Program-made: the position numbers and the translations under genes
The notes under the pieces: model-generated
Database searches by the model: none
Seen by the model: the letters and a program-made list of their open reading frames with translations, nothing else
What the model was told of the DNA's origin: nothing
Shown: positions 13,234 through 20,737 of the stretch, one piece after another
Position numbering within the stretch: the stretch's first letter is position 1
Layout: each line of letters begins with the position of its first letter
Assembly (NCBI GenBank): GCA_041651315.1
Contig: JBAZJM010000003.1
Coordinates: 5,196-69,195, forward strand
DNA length: 64,000 nt
From: CAITYL01 sp041651315
Lineage (GTDB): Bacteria; Verrucomicrobiota; Lentisphaeria; Oligosphaerales; CAITYL01
Reading direction: 5' to 3'

Positions 13234-13833
13234 TCAGCCAATAACCAATGCGATCGCAAGCGGAAGTAAACAAACTAAATGGATAACCTGATCAATTGTG
13301 ATCGTCAGAATTCTTCCGAGTGGAGTCATAGCAAATTCGACAAACCCATAATGATCAAGGGCTACTCGAGCTTGCTTAACAGTCATTTTTCCTGCTGCAA
13401 TCTCATCAAGTAGTCCGAGTCTATAGGTATATCCTTCTGATTCGTTAGACTCAGATTTTTGTTCATCCATGCCAACCGTTCCAGTTAAACGGGTGGTATC
13501 TCCATATTCAATGCGCCAACGCATCTCAAGTGGTCTTCTAATATTTTTTGCCCACCATATCACAGGAATGTACGTATCCTCGATATAATGCGTAAAGAAT
13601 ACGAAAAGAATCAAGCCTGCTGCTGTGAAATCACCAATCCAGTGTTTCCAAACAGAGAAACAAATTATGCCTAGAAATGGCAGAGTGTAATAATAGCAGT
13701 GCTTTGCTCGAATTTTCCAATTAAGCGGCTTTGCAGTAGCCACATCGTGAGATTGGAAGCTCCAATCAGATAAAAAATGAACGAGAACGAGAAGCGCAAA
13801 AACGCCCCCGATTTCAGAAATTTGATGTGGCAT
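13234..13833 (-). CDS. DUF3307-like membrane protein
   Basis: The protein has about four hydrophobic helices. The motif HFLSDWSFQSHDVATAK near the N-terminus and IDQVIHLVCLLPLAIALV at the C-terminus match DUF3307 proteins, where H-F-x-x-D-F-x-x-Q and D-Q-x-x-H are conserved within helices. Function unknown; it would sit in the inner membrane. The central hydrophilic loop (about 105-150) is phage-specific. Confidence 0.75.
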   Translation of the reverse strand: MPHQISEIGGVFALLVLVHFLSDWSFQSHDVATAKPLNWKIRAKHCYYYTLPFLGIICFSVWKHWIGDFTAAGLILFVFFTHYIEDTYIPVIWWAKNIRRPLEMRWRIEYGDTTRLTGTVGMDEQKSESNESEGYTYRLGLLDEIAAGKMTVKQARVALDHYGFVEFAMTPLGRILTITIDQVIHLVCLLPLAIALVIG

Positions 13834-13839
13834 GCGTCA

Positions 13840-14187
13840 TTAGTTTACAGCGGACGCAGCGGTCTTTTTATTACCGAAAATACTATCCCACCCATCACGA
13901 TAAGCTTGGCTATTTACCATTGAAGGACCGTGAGAGTCATGATCTTTTTGATCCGGAGTCCTTCCATCGTAAATACGGGTCATTTCAAAAACTGGTGAAC
14001 TACCAACTTGTTTTAACTCAACAAGTTCCTTTCCGAGAAGACTCTCACCTTCTCCGATTCGTTTCAGTAATCCACACTGAGGACCGTGATTAGGATCATT
14101 CCTGATTGCTGCAGTAGAGCCATCAGGTAGACTCGGACCTAGAACAACGAGTTCCTTTTTCGGACGATTATCATCGTTATTTGCCAT
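13840..14187 (-). CDS. Hypothetical protein, 115 aa
   Basis: A hydrophilic protein without recognised motifs. A basic, Asn/Asp-rich N-terminus is followed by LVVLGPSLPDG, and the C-terminus ends in an Ala/Lys-rich tail. It is 6 nt upstream of the DUF3307 gene on the same strand. Confidence 0.65.
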   Translation of the reverse strand: MANNDDNRPKKELVVLGPSLPDGSTAAIRNDPNHGPQCGLLKRIGEGESLLGKELVELKQVGSSPVFEMTRIYDGRTPDQKDHDSHGPSMVNSQAYRDGWDSIFGNKKTAASAVN

Positions 14188-14226
14188 GGGCGTATATAAG
14201 AGACCAGTAACCTGATCTACAGTACA

Positions 14227-14631
14227 CTATCCGTAAGCCACTAAACGTAGTGGATCTTCTGGCAATTTAGAACCTAGAAATCTTTGTGCTGAAGGAAATA
14301 CTGAATTAGATGAAACAGACTGCTTCAATAATCTCGGTATGCGCGAAGCGTTCTTATCTTTTACTAAAGAAATGCCGTTAACCATTATCCTCAGCCAATC
14401 AGCATGAATTTTTCGTCTTCTAACAGCTGATTCTGCAGCGGAACGAATGGACTCTAGATCCCCATTATCTAAAAACCCGACAATTTCTTCAGGGGATATC
14501 CTCATTGAGGAGCCTTCAGCCAGAAAATGCCCGAGAAGGTATTTATTTTCTCGAGCTAATAAGACCACCTCAGGCCAGTTCTTATATTCAGTTTCAACTC
14601 TTTCGATGAACTCCTGAGGATATGTTATCAT
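14227..14631 (-). CDS. Hypothetical protein, 134 aa
   Basis: A helical, Ser/Leu/Arg-rich protein with no recognised domain. Repeated helix pairs (VGFLDNGDLESIRSAAESAV) could suggest a small helical repeat. It is located downstream of the sigma factor gene cluster on the same strand. Confidence 0.65.
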   Translation of the reverse strand: MITYPQEFIERVETEYKNWPEVVLLARENKYLLGHFLAEGSSMRISPEEIVGFLDNGDLESIRSAAESAVRRRKIHADWLRIMVNGISLVKDKNASRIPRLLKQSVSSNSVFPSAQRFLGSKLPEDPLRLVAYG

Positions 14632-14674
14632 ATTTAATTACCCCTCATACCGAGATCAAGTTAGATTTACTAAC

Positions 14675-14899
14675 TTAAACATTGATTTTTAGCATGTCAT
14701 CATGATAAAGACATGTAACTACTCTAAGTTTTTTCTCAAGTATGAGATCTATATTTAAAAACGAAGTCATATTTCTTCGAAATTTAGACAACATAGATCC
14801 TAACTCAAACAAACCCTCATGATCCCACATAGAAATTTCTGTGGTCAGATGAGTTGTCCATTGATGATAATGGTCTAAAAAGAACCTACCGGGGTCCAT
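14675..14899 (-). CDS. Small hypothetical protein, 74 aa
   Basis: The ATG lies inside the last codons of the sigma factor gene (25-nt overlap), which supports coupled translation. The protein is rich in His, Leu and Phe with no identified motif. Because of the overlap and small size the call is cautious. Confidence 0.5.
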   Translation of the reverse strand: MDPGRFFLDHYHQWTTHLTTEISMWDHEGLFELGSMLSKFRRNMTSFLNIDLILEKKLRVVTCLYHDDMLKINV

Positions 14900-15798
14900 G
14901 ATTTACAAGAGCGACGGATCTTCTGTAAAGCCTGAACTTCGAGTTGACGAATCCGCTCTCTAGAAACACCTCGAGTATTAGCTATTTCTTGAAGAGTCAG
15001 TTCTTTAAATCCATCGAGAGCGAAACGATTTTGAATTATTTCTTTTTCAATAGGTGTTAAACTACCCATTGCTGCATGAATGGACTCAAGTAATCCTTCT
15101 CGTTCGATTATTTCAAAGGGTGATTCAATATCACTTTGAATTGATTCAGCAAGTGATGGAAGAGTAGAATCAGGAATAGTAGCACTTAAAGAAAGCATCG
15201 GCATATTCATAGTTTGTCGTATAGAGCGAGCTCTTTTATTTGATATGCTGAAAAGATCTGAGATATCTTCTTGACTCATATGCTCACCAGTTGTGGTGAG
15301 CTGTTCGGATTCAATTCTCCTAACACGCAAGGCTTTACTAAGAGTATTTATCGGTATCCTTATCTCTCTTTCTTGATTCGCCATCGCTTTATATATTGAC
15401 TGTCTTATCCACCAAACAGCATATGTAGAAAATTTATATCCTCTATTCCATTCATATTTATCAATAGCTTTCATGAGACCAATATTACCTTCTTGAACAA
15501 GATCATCCTCATGAAGATTTCTGGCACAATACAGATATTTTTTAACAATATGAATGACTAATCGTAGATTAGATTTCAAAATTCTTGATTTTATGGAAGA
15601 AACTCTTTTTCTTGATTCAGTTAATTTACTTTGTGATCCTGAGTTTTTTCCTTTCAATGATTTCTTAGCTGCTTCAAAATCAGCAACAGCTGCTTCAAGT
15701 TCTTGAAAAGCAAGAACCTCTTCCTCCATCGTCATTATTTCAGGAGATTTTCTCTTCAAATGCGATGGATAGTCAGGTGTTAATTTTTTCTGCGTCAT
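14875..15798 (-). CDS. RNA polymerase sigma-70 family factor
   Basis: A 307-aa sigma factor of the RpoD/RpoS type. Region 2 is clear (DDLVQEGNIGLMKAIDKY, then YKFSTYAVWWIRQSI) and region 3 follows. Region 4 has the helix-turn-helix LQEIANTRGVSRERIRQLEV. Region 1.1 is lacking; an N-terminal charged helix replaces it. Phage sigma factors redirect host RNA polymerase to phage promoters, here probably for a temporal gene class. It ends in TAG. Two further sigma-like proteins lie at 23.9 and 29.6 kb. Confidence 0.93.
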   Translation of the reverse strand: MTQKKLTPDYPSHLKRKSPEIMTMEEEVLAFQELEAAVADFEAAKKSLKGKNSGSQSKLTESRKRVSSIKSRILKSNLRLVIHIVKKYLYCARNLHEDDLVQEGNIGLMKAIDKYEWNRGYKFSTYAVWWIRQSIYKAMANQEREIRIPINTLSKALRVRRIESEQLTTTGEHMSQEDISDLFSISNKRARSIRQTMNMPMLSLSATIPDSTLPSLAESIQSDIESPFEIIEREGLLESIHAAMGSLTPIEKEIIQNRFALDGFKELTLQEIANTRGVSRERIRQLEVQALQKIRRSCKSWTPVGSF

Positions 15799-15974
15799 TT
15801 ATATATAAGAAAAATTAATGTAAAGCCGGCAGCGATTATTGCAGTTATAAACATGGACCTTTCGATAAGATCAAAAGATCTATGTCTCGTATTAGTCCTG
15901 AAAGCTGAATTAGCTTCTATCAGGGCTATTCTGATCGATCTCTCTTCAAGTCTATCTCTAACTCGGCTTCCCAT
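15795..15974 (-). CDS. Small membrane protein, 59 aa
   Basis: Starting at MGSRVRDRLEER (15974), the protein is a charged segment followed by one C-terminal transmembrane helix (MFITAIIAAGFTLIFLIYK). The longer frame from 16040 is less likely because it would overlap the upstream gene by 83 nt rather than 17. The stop overlaps the sigma factor start by 4 nt, so it is co-translated with it and could conceivably tether or control it. Confidence 0.6.
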   Translation of the reverse strand: MGSRVRDRLEERSIRIALIEANSAFRTNTRHRSFDLIERSMFITAIIAAGFTLIFLIYK

Positions 15975-16293
15975 CGTGTATCTCAAGTTTATTAAGGACG
16001 TTATCGAGCATTTCAAGTCTTCTGTTAAGTTGAGGGTCATTGTAATCAGAGATTATACGACGAAGAGTCGTCCCATCTTCAGAATTCATGATCTCTGCTT
16101 CCATAAAACTTGGTTCAAGTCCTTCAAGCATTAAAACGATATAGACATTCGGTACTTGTGGATCTACCCAAATTCCAGATAACTCTCCAAATTGAACAGC
16201 GACTTCTTTCACTTTTTCGTAAGTAAAAGGCTCCTCACCTACGCTAGAAATTAAAAGAACTCCCATTCCAAATGATTTTACTAAACATTCCAT
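15958..16293 (-). CDS. Hypothetical protein, 111 aa
   Basis: A soluble protein with a beta-strand-rich N-terminal half (GVLLISSVGEEPFTYEKV, VPNVYIVLML) and a helical C-terminus. No family is recognised. First gene of the minus-strand sigma operon, divergent from the gene at 16333. Confidence 0.65.
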   Translation of the reverse strand: MECLVKSFGMGVLLISSVGEEPFTYEKVKEVAVQFGELSGIWVDPQVPNVYIVLMLEGLEPSFMEAEIMNSEDGTTLRRIISDYNDPQLNRRLEMLDNVLNKLEIHDGKPS

Positions 16294-16332
16294 AATGTAT
16301 TGTACGCTGTGAATCCAACTTCTGTTCTTTTC

Positions 16333-16695
16333 ATGGAGATGGCCCGTAAGTCAATTTTAGAGTCTATCCCGAAAGACACTAAAATTTCTTCAGAAGAAGT
16401 AGACTCTGTTATAAGAGTATGTATGCTCGGAGTCTATAGAACCGGAAATGAAGATCCGAAAGCTATGCTCAGAGTTATTTCTGATGAACTCATTGAGCAC
16501 ATGGTGAAACACTTACAGAAAGCTAAAGAGCATAAAGACCTGGCAAAAGGGATGCAGTTCTTTTTACTCGAGTGGTGTTGGAGAAATGATTATCTAAATG
16601 AAGATTGGCGGTGGGAGTGGATAAACCAAAATGAAGGAAAAATCCACTTCAATGCTAGATTGCCGCTTGAAATGATTCCAATACCGTCGGATTAA
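16333..16695 (+). CDS. Hypothetical protein, 120 aa
   Basis: A helical, Trp-rich protein (LEWCWRNDYLNEDWRWEWI near the C-terminus) with no identified family. The ATG at 16333 was preferred over the TTG at 16300. The ribosome-binding site is poor, so the start is uncertain. The gene is divergent from the sigma operon and its 3' end overlaps the phosphatase gene by 41 nt tail to tail. Confidence 0.65.
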   Translation: MEMARKSILESIPKDTKISSEEVDSVIRVCMLGVYRTGNEDPKAMLRVISDELIEHMVKHLQKAKEHKDLAKGMQFFLLEWCWRNDYLNEDWRWEWINQNEGKIHFNARLPLEMIPIPSD

Positions 16696-17146
16696 TACAA
16701 TAATCTCTCAAGAATTTTTCAAAATACGAATTTCTGAAGGCTTTTTCGGTTCGTGCTGAACGAATCATTGATATCGCTTGATCTGGTGTAAAGCCAAAAC
16801 CTTTACATAAAACTATAGCACAAACAAGACCAGATCTGTTTCTTCCAGCTATGCAAGTAACAAGAACACTCTTGTTTTTCAGAAGTCTACCTATGATAGC
16901 ACCAGCAGCTTTAACAGCTATTTCAGGTTCTGATTTAAGCATCGGCTCTCCACTATCGATTAGCGGAGCATTGATCACCTCAATATCTCTCCAAGGATTC
17001 TTTACGAGTTGATAATCATTTGCGCAAAGAGCTAAACAATTGAAATGTTTTCGTAAATCAAATAACGGGGTAGGACAACCACCCATCCATAATCGACCAT
17101 ATACTCGATTTGCTGTTGTAGCCGGACCCATTATTAAGGTTGTCAC
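16655..17146 (-). CDS. Dual-specificity/tyrosine phosphatase-like protein
   Basis: The 163-aa protein contains the C(X)5R phosphatase loop as VLVTCIAGRNRSG (Cys98 to Arg104), with a preceding helix and a plausible general acid Asp near residues 54-64 (INAPLIDSG). Length and motif fit the dual-specificity phosphatase fold, which hydrolyses phosphotyrosine/serine or related phosphates through a cysteinyl intermediate. The usual HC is TC here. In a phage it may counter host phosphorylation or process a nucleotide or RNA phosphate; the target is unknown. Confidence 0.85.
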   Translation of the reverse strand: MTTLIMGPATTANRVYGRLWMGGCPTPLFDLRKHFNCLALCANDYQLVKNPWRDIEVINAPLIDSGEPMLKSEPEIAVKAAGAIIGRLLKNKSVLVTCIAGRNRSGLVCAIVLCKGFGFTPDQAISMIRSARTEKAFRNSYFEKFLRDYCINPTVLESFQAAI

Positions 17147-17160
17147 GCCAATATTTCCTA

Positions 17161-17616
17161 TTAAAGATAGAGCTTCTTACGTACAGGTTCTTCCAATTTC
17201 GGTGACAACACAGACTTCGGAGACGTCTTTTTCGGTTTTTTCGATGGTTTTGGAGGTTTTTGAGGTTTTACCGCGACCACGAATTCCGGTATCTCTTCCG
17301 GTATCTCTTCTGGTTCTGAAGCTACTGGTTCTAAAGTTATCGTTAATTCAGGTTCAGACTCTTGAATAACTGATTCAGGTTCAGAAACTAAAATTGGTTC
17401 TTGAATAACTATAAGTTCTGAACCTAAATCAGGCTCTGGTTTCGATAATGAAACTGGAGTAGGTGCAAAATTAGCCTTCGATACCTTAATTTTAGTATCG
17501 GTTGCTGAACCCGGTTGTAAAGCTGCAAAATTGCACCGGGGACTACAGAAATCTGAACCAAGATATAAAATCGGTCCTCCACATACTTTGCATGGACCGT
17601 AGTTAATTTTATCCAA
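17161..17616 (-). CDS. Zinc-finger protein with acidic Glu-Pro repeats, 151 aa
   Basis: The N-terminus has CKVCGG then CSPRC (residues about 8-30), a treble-clef-like zinc-binding pair. Residues about 55-110 are acidic and repetitive (SEPE, EPEL, EEIPEEIPEF). The tail is very basic (KPPKPSKKPKKTSPK). The Glu-Pro repeat is like that of the 347-aa protein at 10.2 kb, hinting at a shared interaction mode. Confidence 0.7.
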   Translation of the reverse strand: MDKINYGPCKVCGGPILYLGSDFCSPRCNFAALQPGSATDTKIKVSKANFAPTPVSLSKPEPDLGSELIVIQEPILVSEPESVIQESEPELTITLEPVASEPEEIPEEIPEFVVAVKPQKPPKPSKKPKKTSPKSVLSPKLEEPVRKKLYL

Positions 17617-17674
17617 GAAAATTCACCTTATAGATCCTATTCACGAACCGTAACCGTACACAGAGAGTTGTATC

Positions 17675-18139
17675 CTATGATCTCCACATTTCCATTGATG
17701 GTGGAGAAACTGGTATGTCTGGGAGATGTCGATATCCGGTCCCTTTTTTAATGAGTTGAACTGTGAGAAGTATACTACTTTTCATTCTCATATCGTCGTC
17801 CAATAATAGGAATGAAGCAGCTTCCATTTCCCTGGCTGCAGCACATAAATAAGCAGAACTAGCCCCTTCTCTATCGCCAGAAGCTTCTCGACCCTCAGCA
17901 ATGGATTTTATTTTTGCAGCTTCTTGAAGAAGAAGAGAATGCAATCCTGTTGAATCTACTGGAGGAGATCGATCAACTCTCCTTCTAGCAATAGATATTT
18001 CAATCAGTTCTTTAAGTAAAGCGGCTCTACTTTTCTTTTCTTCCAGAGCTTGTTTATCTAGAAAATCAACAAGCTCCGCTGAAAGTACAGCACAGACTTT
18101 CTTCGGTTTTCTAGGAAGCTTTTTAGTTTTTCCGGACAT
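17675..18139 (-). CDS. Possible ribbon-helix-helix protein, 154 aa
   Basis: After a basic tail (KTKKLPRKPKK), residues about 15-55 (VCAVLSAELVDFLDKQALEE then SRAALLKELIEISI) have the strand-helix-helix pattern of ribbon-helix-helix DNA-binding domains. The C-terminal 90 residues are helical with an Ala-rich segment. It may be a phage DNA-binding regulator; confidence is limited by the lack of signature residues. Confidence 0.6.
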   Translation of the reverse strand: MSGKTKKLPRKPKKVCAVLSAELVDFLDKQALEEKKSRAALLKELIEISIARRRVDRSPPVDSTGLHSLLLQEAAKIKSIAEGREASGDREGASSAYLCAAAREMEAASFLLLDDDMRMKSSILLTVQLIKKGTGYRHLPDIPVSPPSMEMWRS

Positions 18140-18197
18140 TTAATATCCGGTTTAATAGGAAAAGTACGTATTTATATCGTACTATTACCTACATGAA

Positions 18198-18656
18198 TCA
18201 ATAGTCTTCTTGCTCTTGACGACGCGCACGGGAACCGCCTCTACGACGCTTACGACCGTTATCCCCGAAATCAGAAGGTGGCGTAACTGGTGCAAATTCA
18301 CGACTTCTTCCCGGGTTTTCAACAATGACTCGTCGAGCTCCGTAGTTTGGACTATCCCCATTCGAGCCAGTAAAAGACTGCTGACCGCGATTATCCGAAG
18401 AACCACGTGGCTTGTCGATTGCTTCATTCACAGTCAGATTACGACCACCGAAGCTCCTTCCATTCCAACTAGAAATTGCTTCTTGAGCTTCGTCTGATGT
18501 TGCCATCGTAACGAATGCGAATCCACGGCTTCTTCCAGTTTCCCTATCAGTGATGATCTTCGCATCCATTACTGATCCACACTGAGAGAAAGCAAGTTTC
18601 AATTCACTACTATCAGTATCGAACGGAAGATTACCGACATACAATTTATTACCCAT
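18198..18656 (-). CDS. RRM-type RNA-binding protein
   Basis: Residues 3-78 form a clear RNA recognition motif: RNP2 LYVGNL (5-10) and RNP1 RGFAFVTM (44-51), followed by AQEAISSWNGRSFGGRNLTV. The rest is a Gly/Arg/Asn-rich tail ending in KRRRGGSRARRQEQEDY. The layout resembles cyanobacterial and proteobacterial single-RRM proteins of the Rbp family that bind single-stranded RNA. RRM proteins are uncommon in phages. AGAGG precedes the start. A GGACGA/TCGTCC hairpin (18715-18731) lies in its leader. Confidence 0.92.
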   Translation of the reverse strand: MGNKLYVGNLPFDTDSSELKLAFSQCGSVMDAKIITDRETGRSRGFAFVTMATSDEAQEAISSWNGRSFGGRNLTVNEAIDKPRGSSDNRGQQSFTGSNGDSPNYGARRVIVENPGRSREFAPVTPPSDFGDNGRKRRRGGSRARRQEQEDY

Positions 18657-18808
18657 TTCGTTTACCTCTTTTACTACTGACCTCGCTAAATGCGGGACAT
18701 GCCTTTACCTATAGGACGATATTTTCGTCCATTGATCAAATAGATCGATAAATTTTGTTTTATATATAACTGAGATGACATCAACTTATCATATAACTGC
18801 AACGTAAC

Positions 18809-18964
18809 TTATTCTTCGCCTGCTGCTTTCTTCAGTCTTGCTAATTCAGCACGCAACGCAGGAAGTTCTTCAGACCAATCAATGACTGCCAGTATGACTT
18901 CTTCAGAGTCATCTTCAGTATCCGATTTCTTTTCAATATCGTCGAGCAATTCAGATAACGTCAT
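18809..18964 (-). CDS. Small acidic protein, 51 aa
   Basis: Translation from the ATG at 18962-18964 gives an acidic, helical protein beginning MTLSELLDDIEKKSDTEDD and ending in KKAAGEE. Its ATG overlaps the TGA of the preceding small gene (ATGA), which supports both. Function unknown. Confidence 0.55.
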   Translation of the reverse strand: MTLSELLDDIEKKSDTEDDSEEVILAVIDWSEELPALRAELARLKKAAGEE

Positions 18965-19131
18965 TGCCCGATCTCTATTGTTTTAGATAGATCATGACTT
19001 CGTTCAAGTTTACCGACTTGAACTTGTCTTCGGATGGAAGGCCTTTCTATATTAACACCATTTACTTTCCAAAACTTACATAATAAACAGCCGGATCTAG
19101 AATTCTTCGGCCTTCCACGCTTATGATTCAC
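18961..19131 (-). CDS. Small protein with AT-hook-like and CxxC motifs, 56 aa
   Basis: A GTG-started frame encodes NHKRGRPKNSRSG, containing the AT-hook core RGRP, then CLLC. Such a peptide could bind the minor groove of AT-rich DNA. The stop overlaps the next gene's ATG. No strong ribosome-binding site is visible, so the call is tentative. Confidence 0.45.
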   Translation of the reverse strand: MNHKRGRPKNSRSGCLLCKFWKVNGVNIERPSIRRQVQVGKLERSHDLSKTIEIGQ

Positions 19132-19160
19132 AGGATAACTTTACATCAACGATCGAAAAA

Positions 19161-19742
19161 TCATCTCGAGCTGATGTGATACTTTCTGGGGATAGAATGG
19201 AGAGTAGCCAAAACTAAGGCGTTCTGCGAACTTACTTCTTGAGTTCGGATATTAGCAAATCGATTATAATATTCGCTATCAAGCCAAGCATCATAAGACA
19301 TATTACCGCGAGTTCGATTGCATTTCTTACATGCGGACACTAAGTTGGCCTCGATGGTAGGGCCACCTTCTTCCCATCTCACCAGATGATCTACTGTGAG
19401 CGGAACATTATCATTCCCGCAGTAACGACACGTATACCCATCTCTCTTAAAAACTTTCCAAGAAATGGTTTGATCTACCTGACGACTACTCTTCCTAAGA
19501 ATGGTCTTGACTATCGAACCATTCTGTGTCTTAGCAAGAATCTCAGTTTCCATCACATCAGCTTGATGGATGAAAGCTTCCCATTCTGCAGAATTCATTC
19601 TTAGGATGTTGACATCATCCTTATCGTCAAGGGCCTCATCCGGGAAAATACAAATGATTGTCTTCCCCTCCCCCTGCCAAACTGCGCCAACAAGTTGAAT
19701 AGTATTGCCAATGGAAAGAGGGTCTAAATCTGAAAATTTCAT
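19161..19742 (-). CDS. HNH endonuclease
   Basis: Residues 94-150 carry a canonical HNH domain: WKVFKRDGYTCRYCG (Cys105, Cys108), VDHLVRWEEGG (Asp118-His119), N133 in EANLVSACKKCN (Cys138, Cys141). The zinc is held by the CxxC pairs and the catalytic metal by His119/Asn133. The N-terminal 90 residues are a separate domain of unknown fold. It could be a homing-type or genome-processing nuclease, or act in DNA packaging or superinfection competition. It lies downstream of the Nudix-like gene. Confidence 0.92.
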   Translation of the reverse strand: MKFSDLDPLSIGNTIQLVGAVWQGEGKTIICIFPDEALDDKDDVNILRMNSAEWEAFIHQADVMETEILAKTQNGSIVKTILRKSSRQVDQTISWKVFKRDGYTCRYCGNDNVPLTVDHLVRWEEGGPTIEANLVSACKKCNRTRGNMSYDAWLDSEYYNRFANIRTQEVSSQNALVLATLHSIPRKYHISSR

Positions 19743-19773
19743 TCTATCTCCGTGAGTTTACATTAGTACAAAT

Positions 19774-20634
19774 TCACTGTCGTAATTTACGATGGTAGAA
19801 TTCCTGAAGGGTACCTTTCTTCTCCAAAATCTCCTTGAATTTACGAGCAGATTCTTTATATAATTTACGTGCATCGCCTCGAACATCATTCGATATGACA
19901 ACACCGTTAAGAATAAGTTTTCTTTTCGGTATTAAACGATCAACTTCTGCTATAATCGCTGACGCGTCCTGAATAAACTGATTCTTATTCGGAGAGTCCT
20001 CGAGTTGCTCAACCATGGCGAGCATTGCGTCGAGAACATCGGCATGGACTTTGGGAACATCGATTGTTCCAAGAATTCGATCAATTTCTTTACTTTTTCC
20101 GGTGTCGATGAGGAAAGTCCATTCATCGATCACTAAATCCGCTGCTTCAGTTGCAAGTTCCATTCTACTTGCAGAATCTGAGCCATCTAATATCTTAGCA
20201 CTTATTTTATATAATTCTTCAAGTTCAAGTTTGGGACGATCCATCATCCCAATACGATTAAATACATCACGGGCAATTAAACCATCTTTTCCTGCCAGTA
20301 TGTCTGAGATAGTAACCCAAGAAACTTCCCAACCTTCTGCGGGAGACATTTCACCGGTCCAACCGCAGTTATAAATCATTACTTTTTCAACAGTTACTTT
20401 TTCTTCATCAATGTTATGAATTTCAGGAACATTGAGTTCGAATCTACCGATAGGAACAACATAAGATGTATCGAAACCTGTTAGATGATTGACAATCATC
20501 GGTACAGATTTTTCAATCTCCATTTCATAAGCGACTCCACCTGGAAGTCCCCATTCTGAAGTTCCAATTCTTCGAACCCCAACCATCACATCATTTTCTT
20601 TGATAATAACACGGATTCCTTCAGATTTTTTCAT
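19774..20634 (-). CDS. Nudix-fold-like protein with helical C-terminal domain
   Basis: The first 125 residues have the start of a Nudix domain (EGIRVIIKENDVMVGVRR, then EWGLPGG). The Nudix box is degenerate: after GG there is VAYEMEIEKSVP rather than the REXXEEXG metal-binding helix. It is therefore probably not an active pyrophosphohydrolase, or it is a divergent one. Residues 130-286 are helical and unassigned. The start follows a short leader downstream of a long hairpin. Confidence 0.6.
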   Translation of the reverse strand: MKKSEGIRVIIKENDVMVGVRRIGTSEWGLPGGVAYEMEIEKSVPMIVNHLTGFDTSYVVPIGRFELNVPEIHNIDEEKVTVEKVMIYNCGWTGEMSPAEGWEVSWVTISDILAGKDGLIARDVFNRIGMMDRPKLELEELYKISAKILDGSDSASRMELATEAADLVIDEWTFLIDTGKSKEIDRILGTIDVPKVHADVLDAMLAMVEQLEDSPNKNQFIQDASAIIAEVDRLIPKRKLILNGVVISNDVRGDARKLYKESARKFKEILEKKGTLQEFYHRKLRQ

Positions 20635-20653
20635 ATTGATATTTCCTATGAGT

Positions 20654-20691
20654 GAGCCCGAATCGTGGAAAAATCTCCATGATCCGGGCTC
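20654..20691 (-). terminator. Long inter-gene hairpin after the vault-like gene
   Basis: GAGCCCG (20654-20660) pairs with CGGGCTC (20685-20691), and inside it ATCGTGGA pairs with TCCATGAT over 8 bp around a short AT-rich loop. No T-run follows on the minus strand, so it may be a processing or stabilising structure rather than a simple terminator. Confidence 0.45.
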
Positions 20692-20737
20692 TAATCAACC
20701 TGATTCAGTTCTTGTCTCCAATCAGAGACAATACCAA

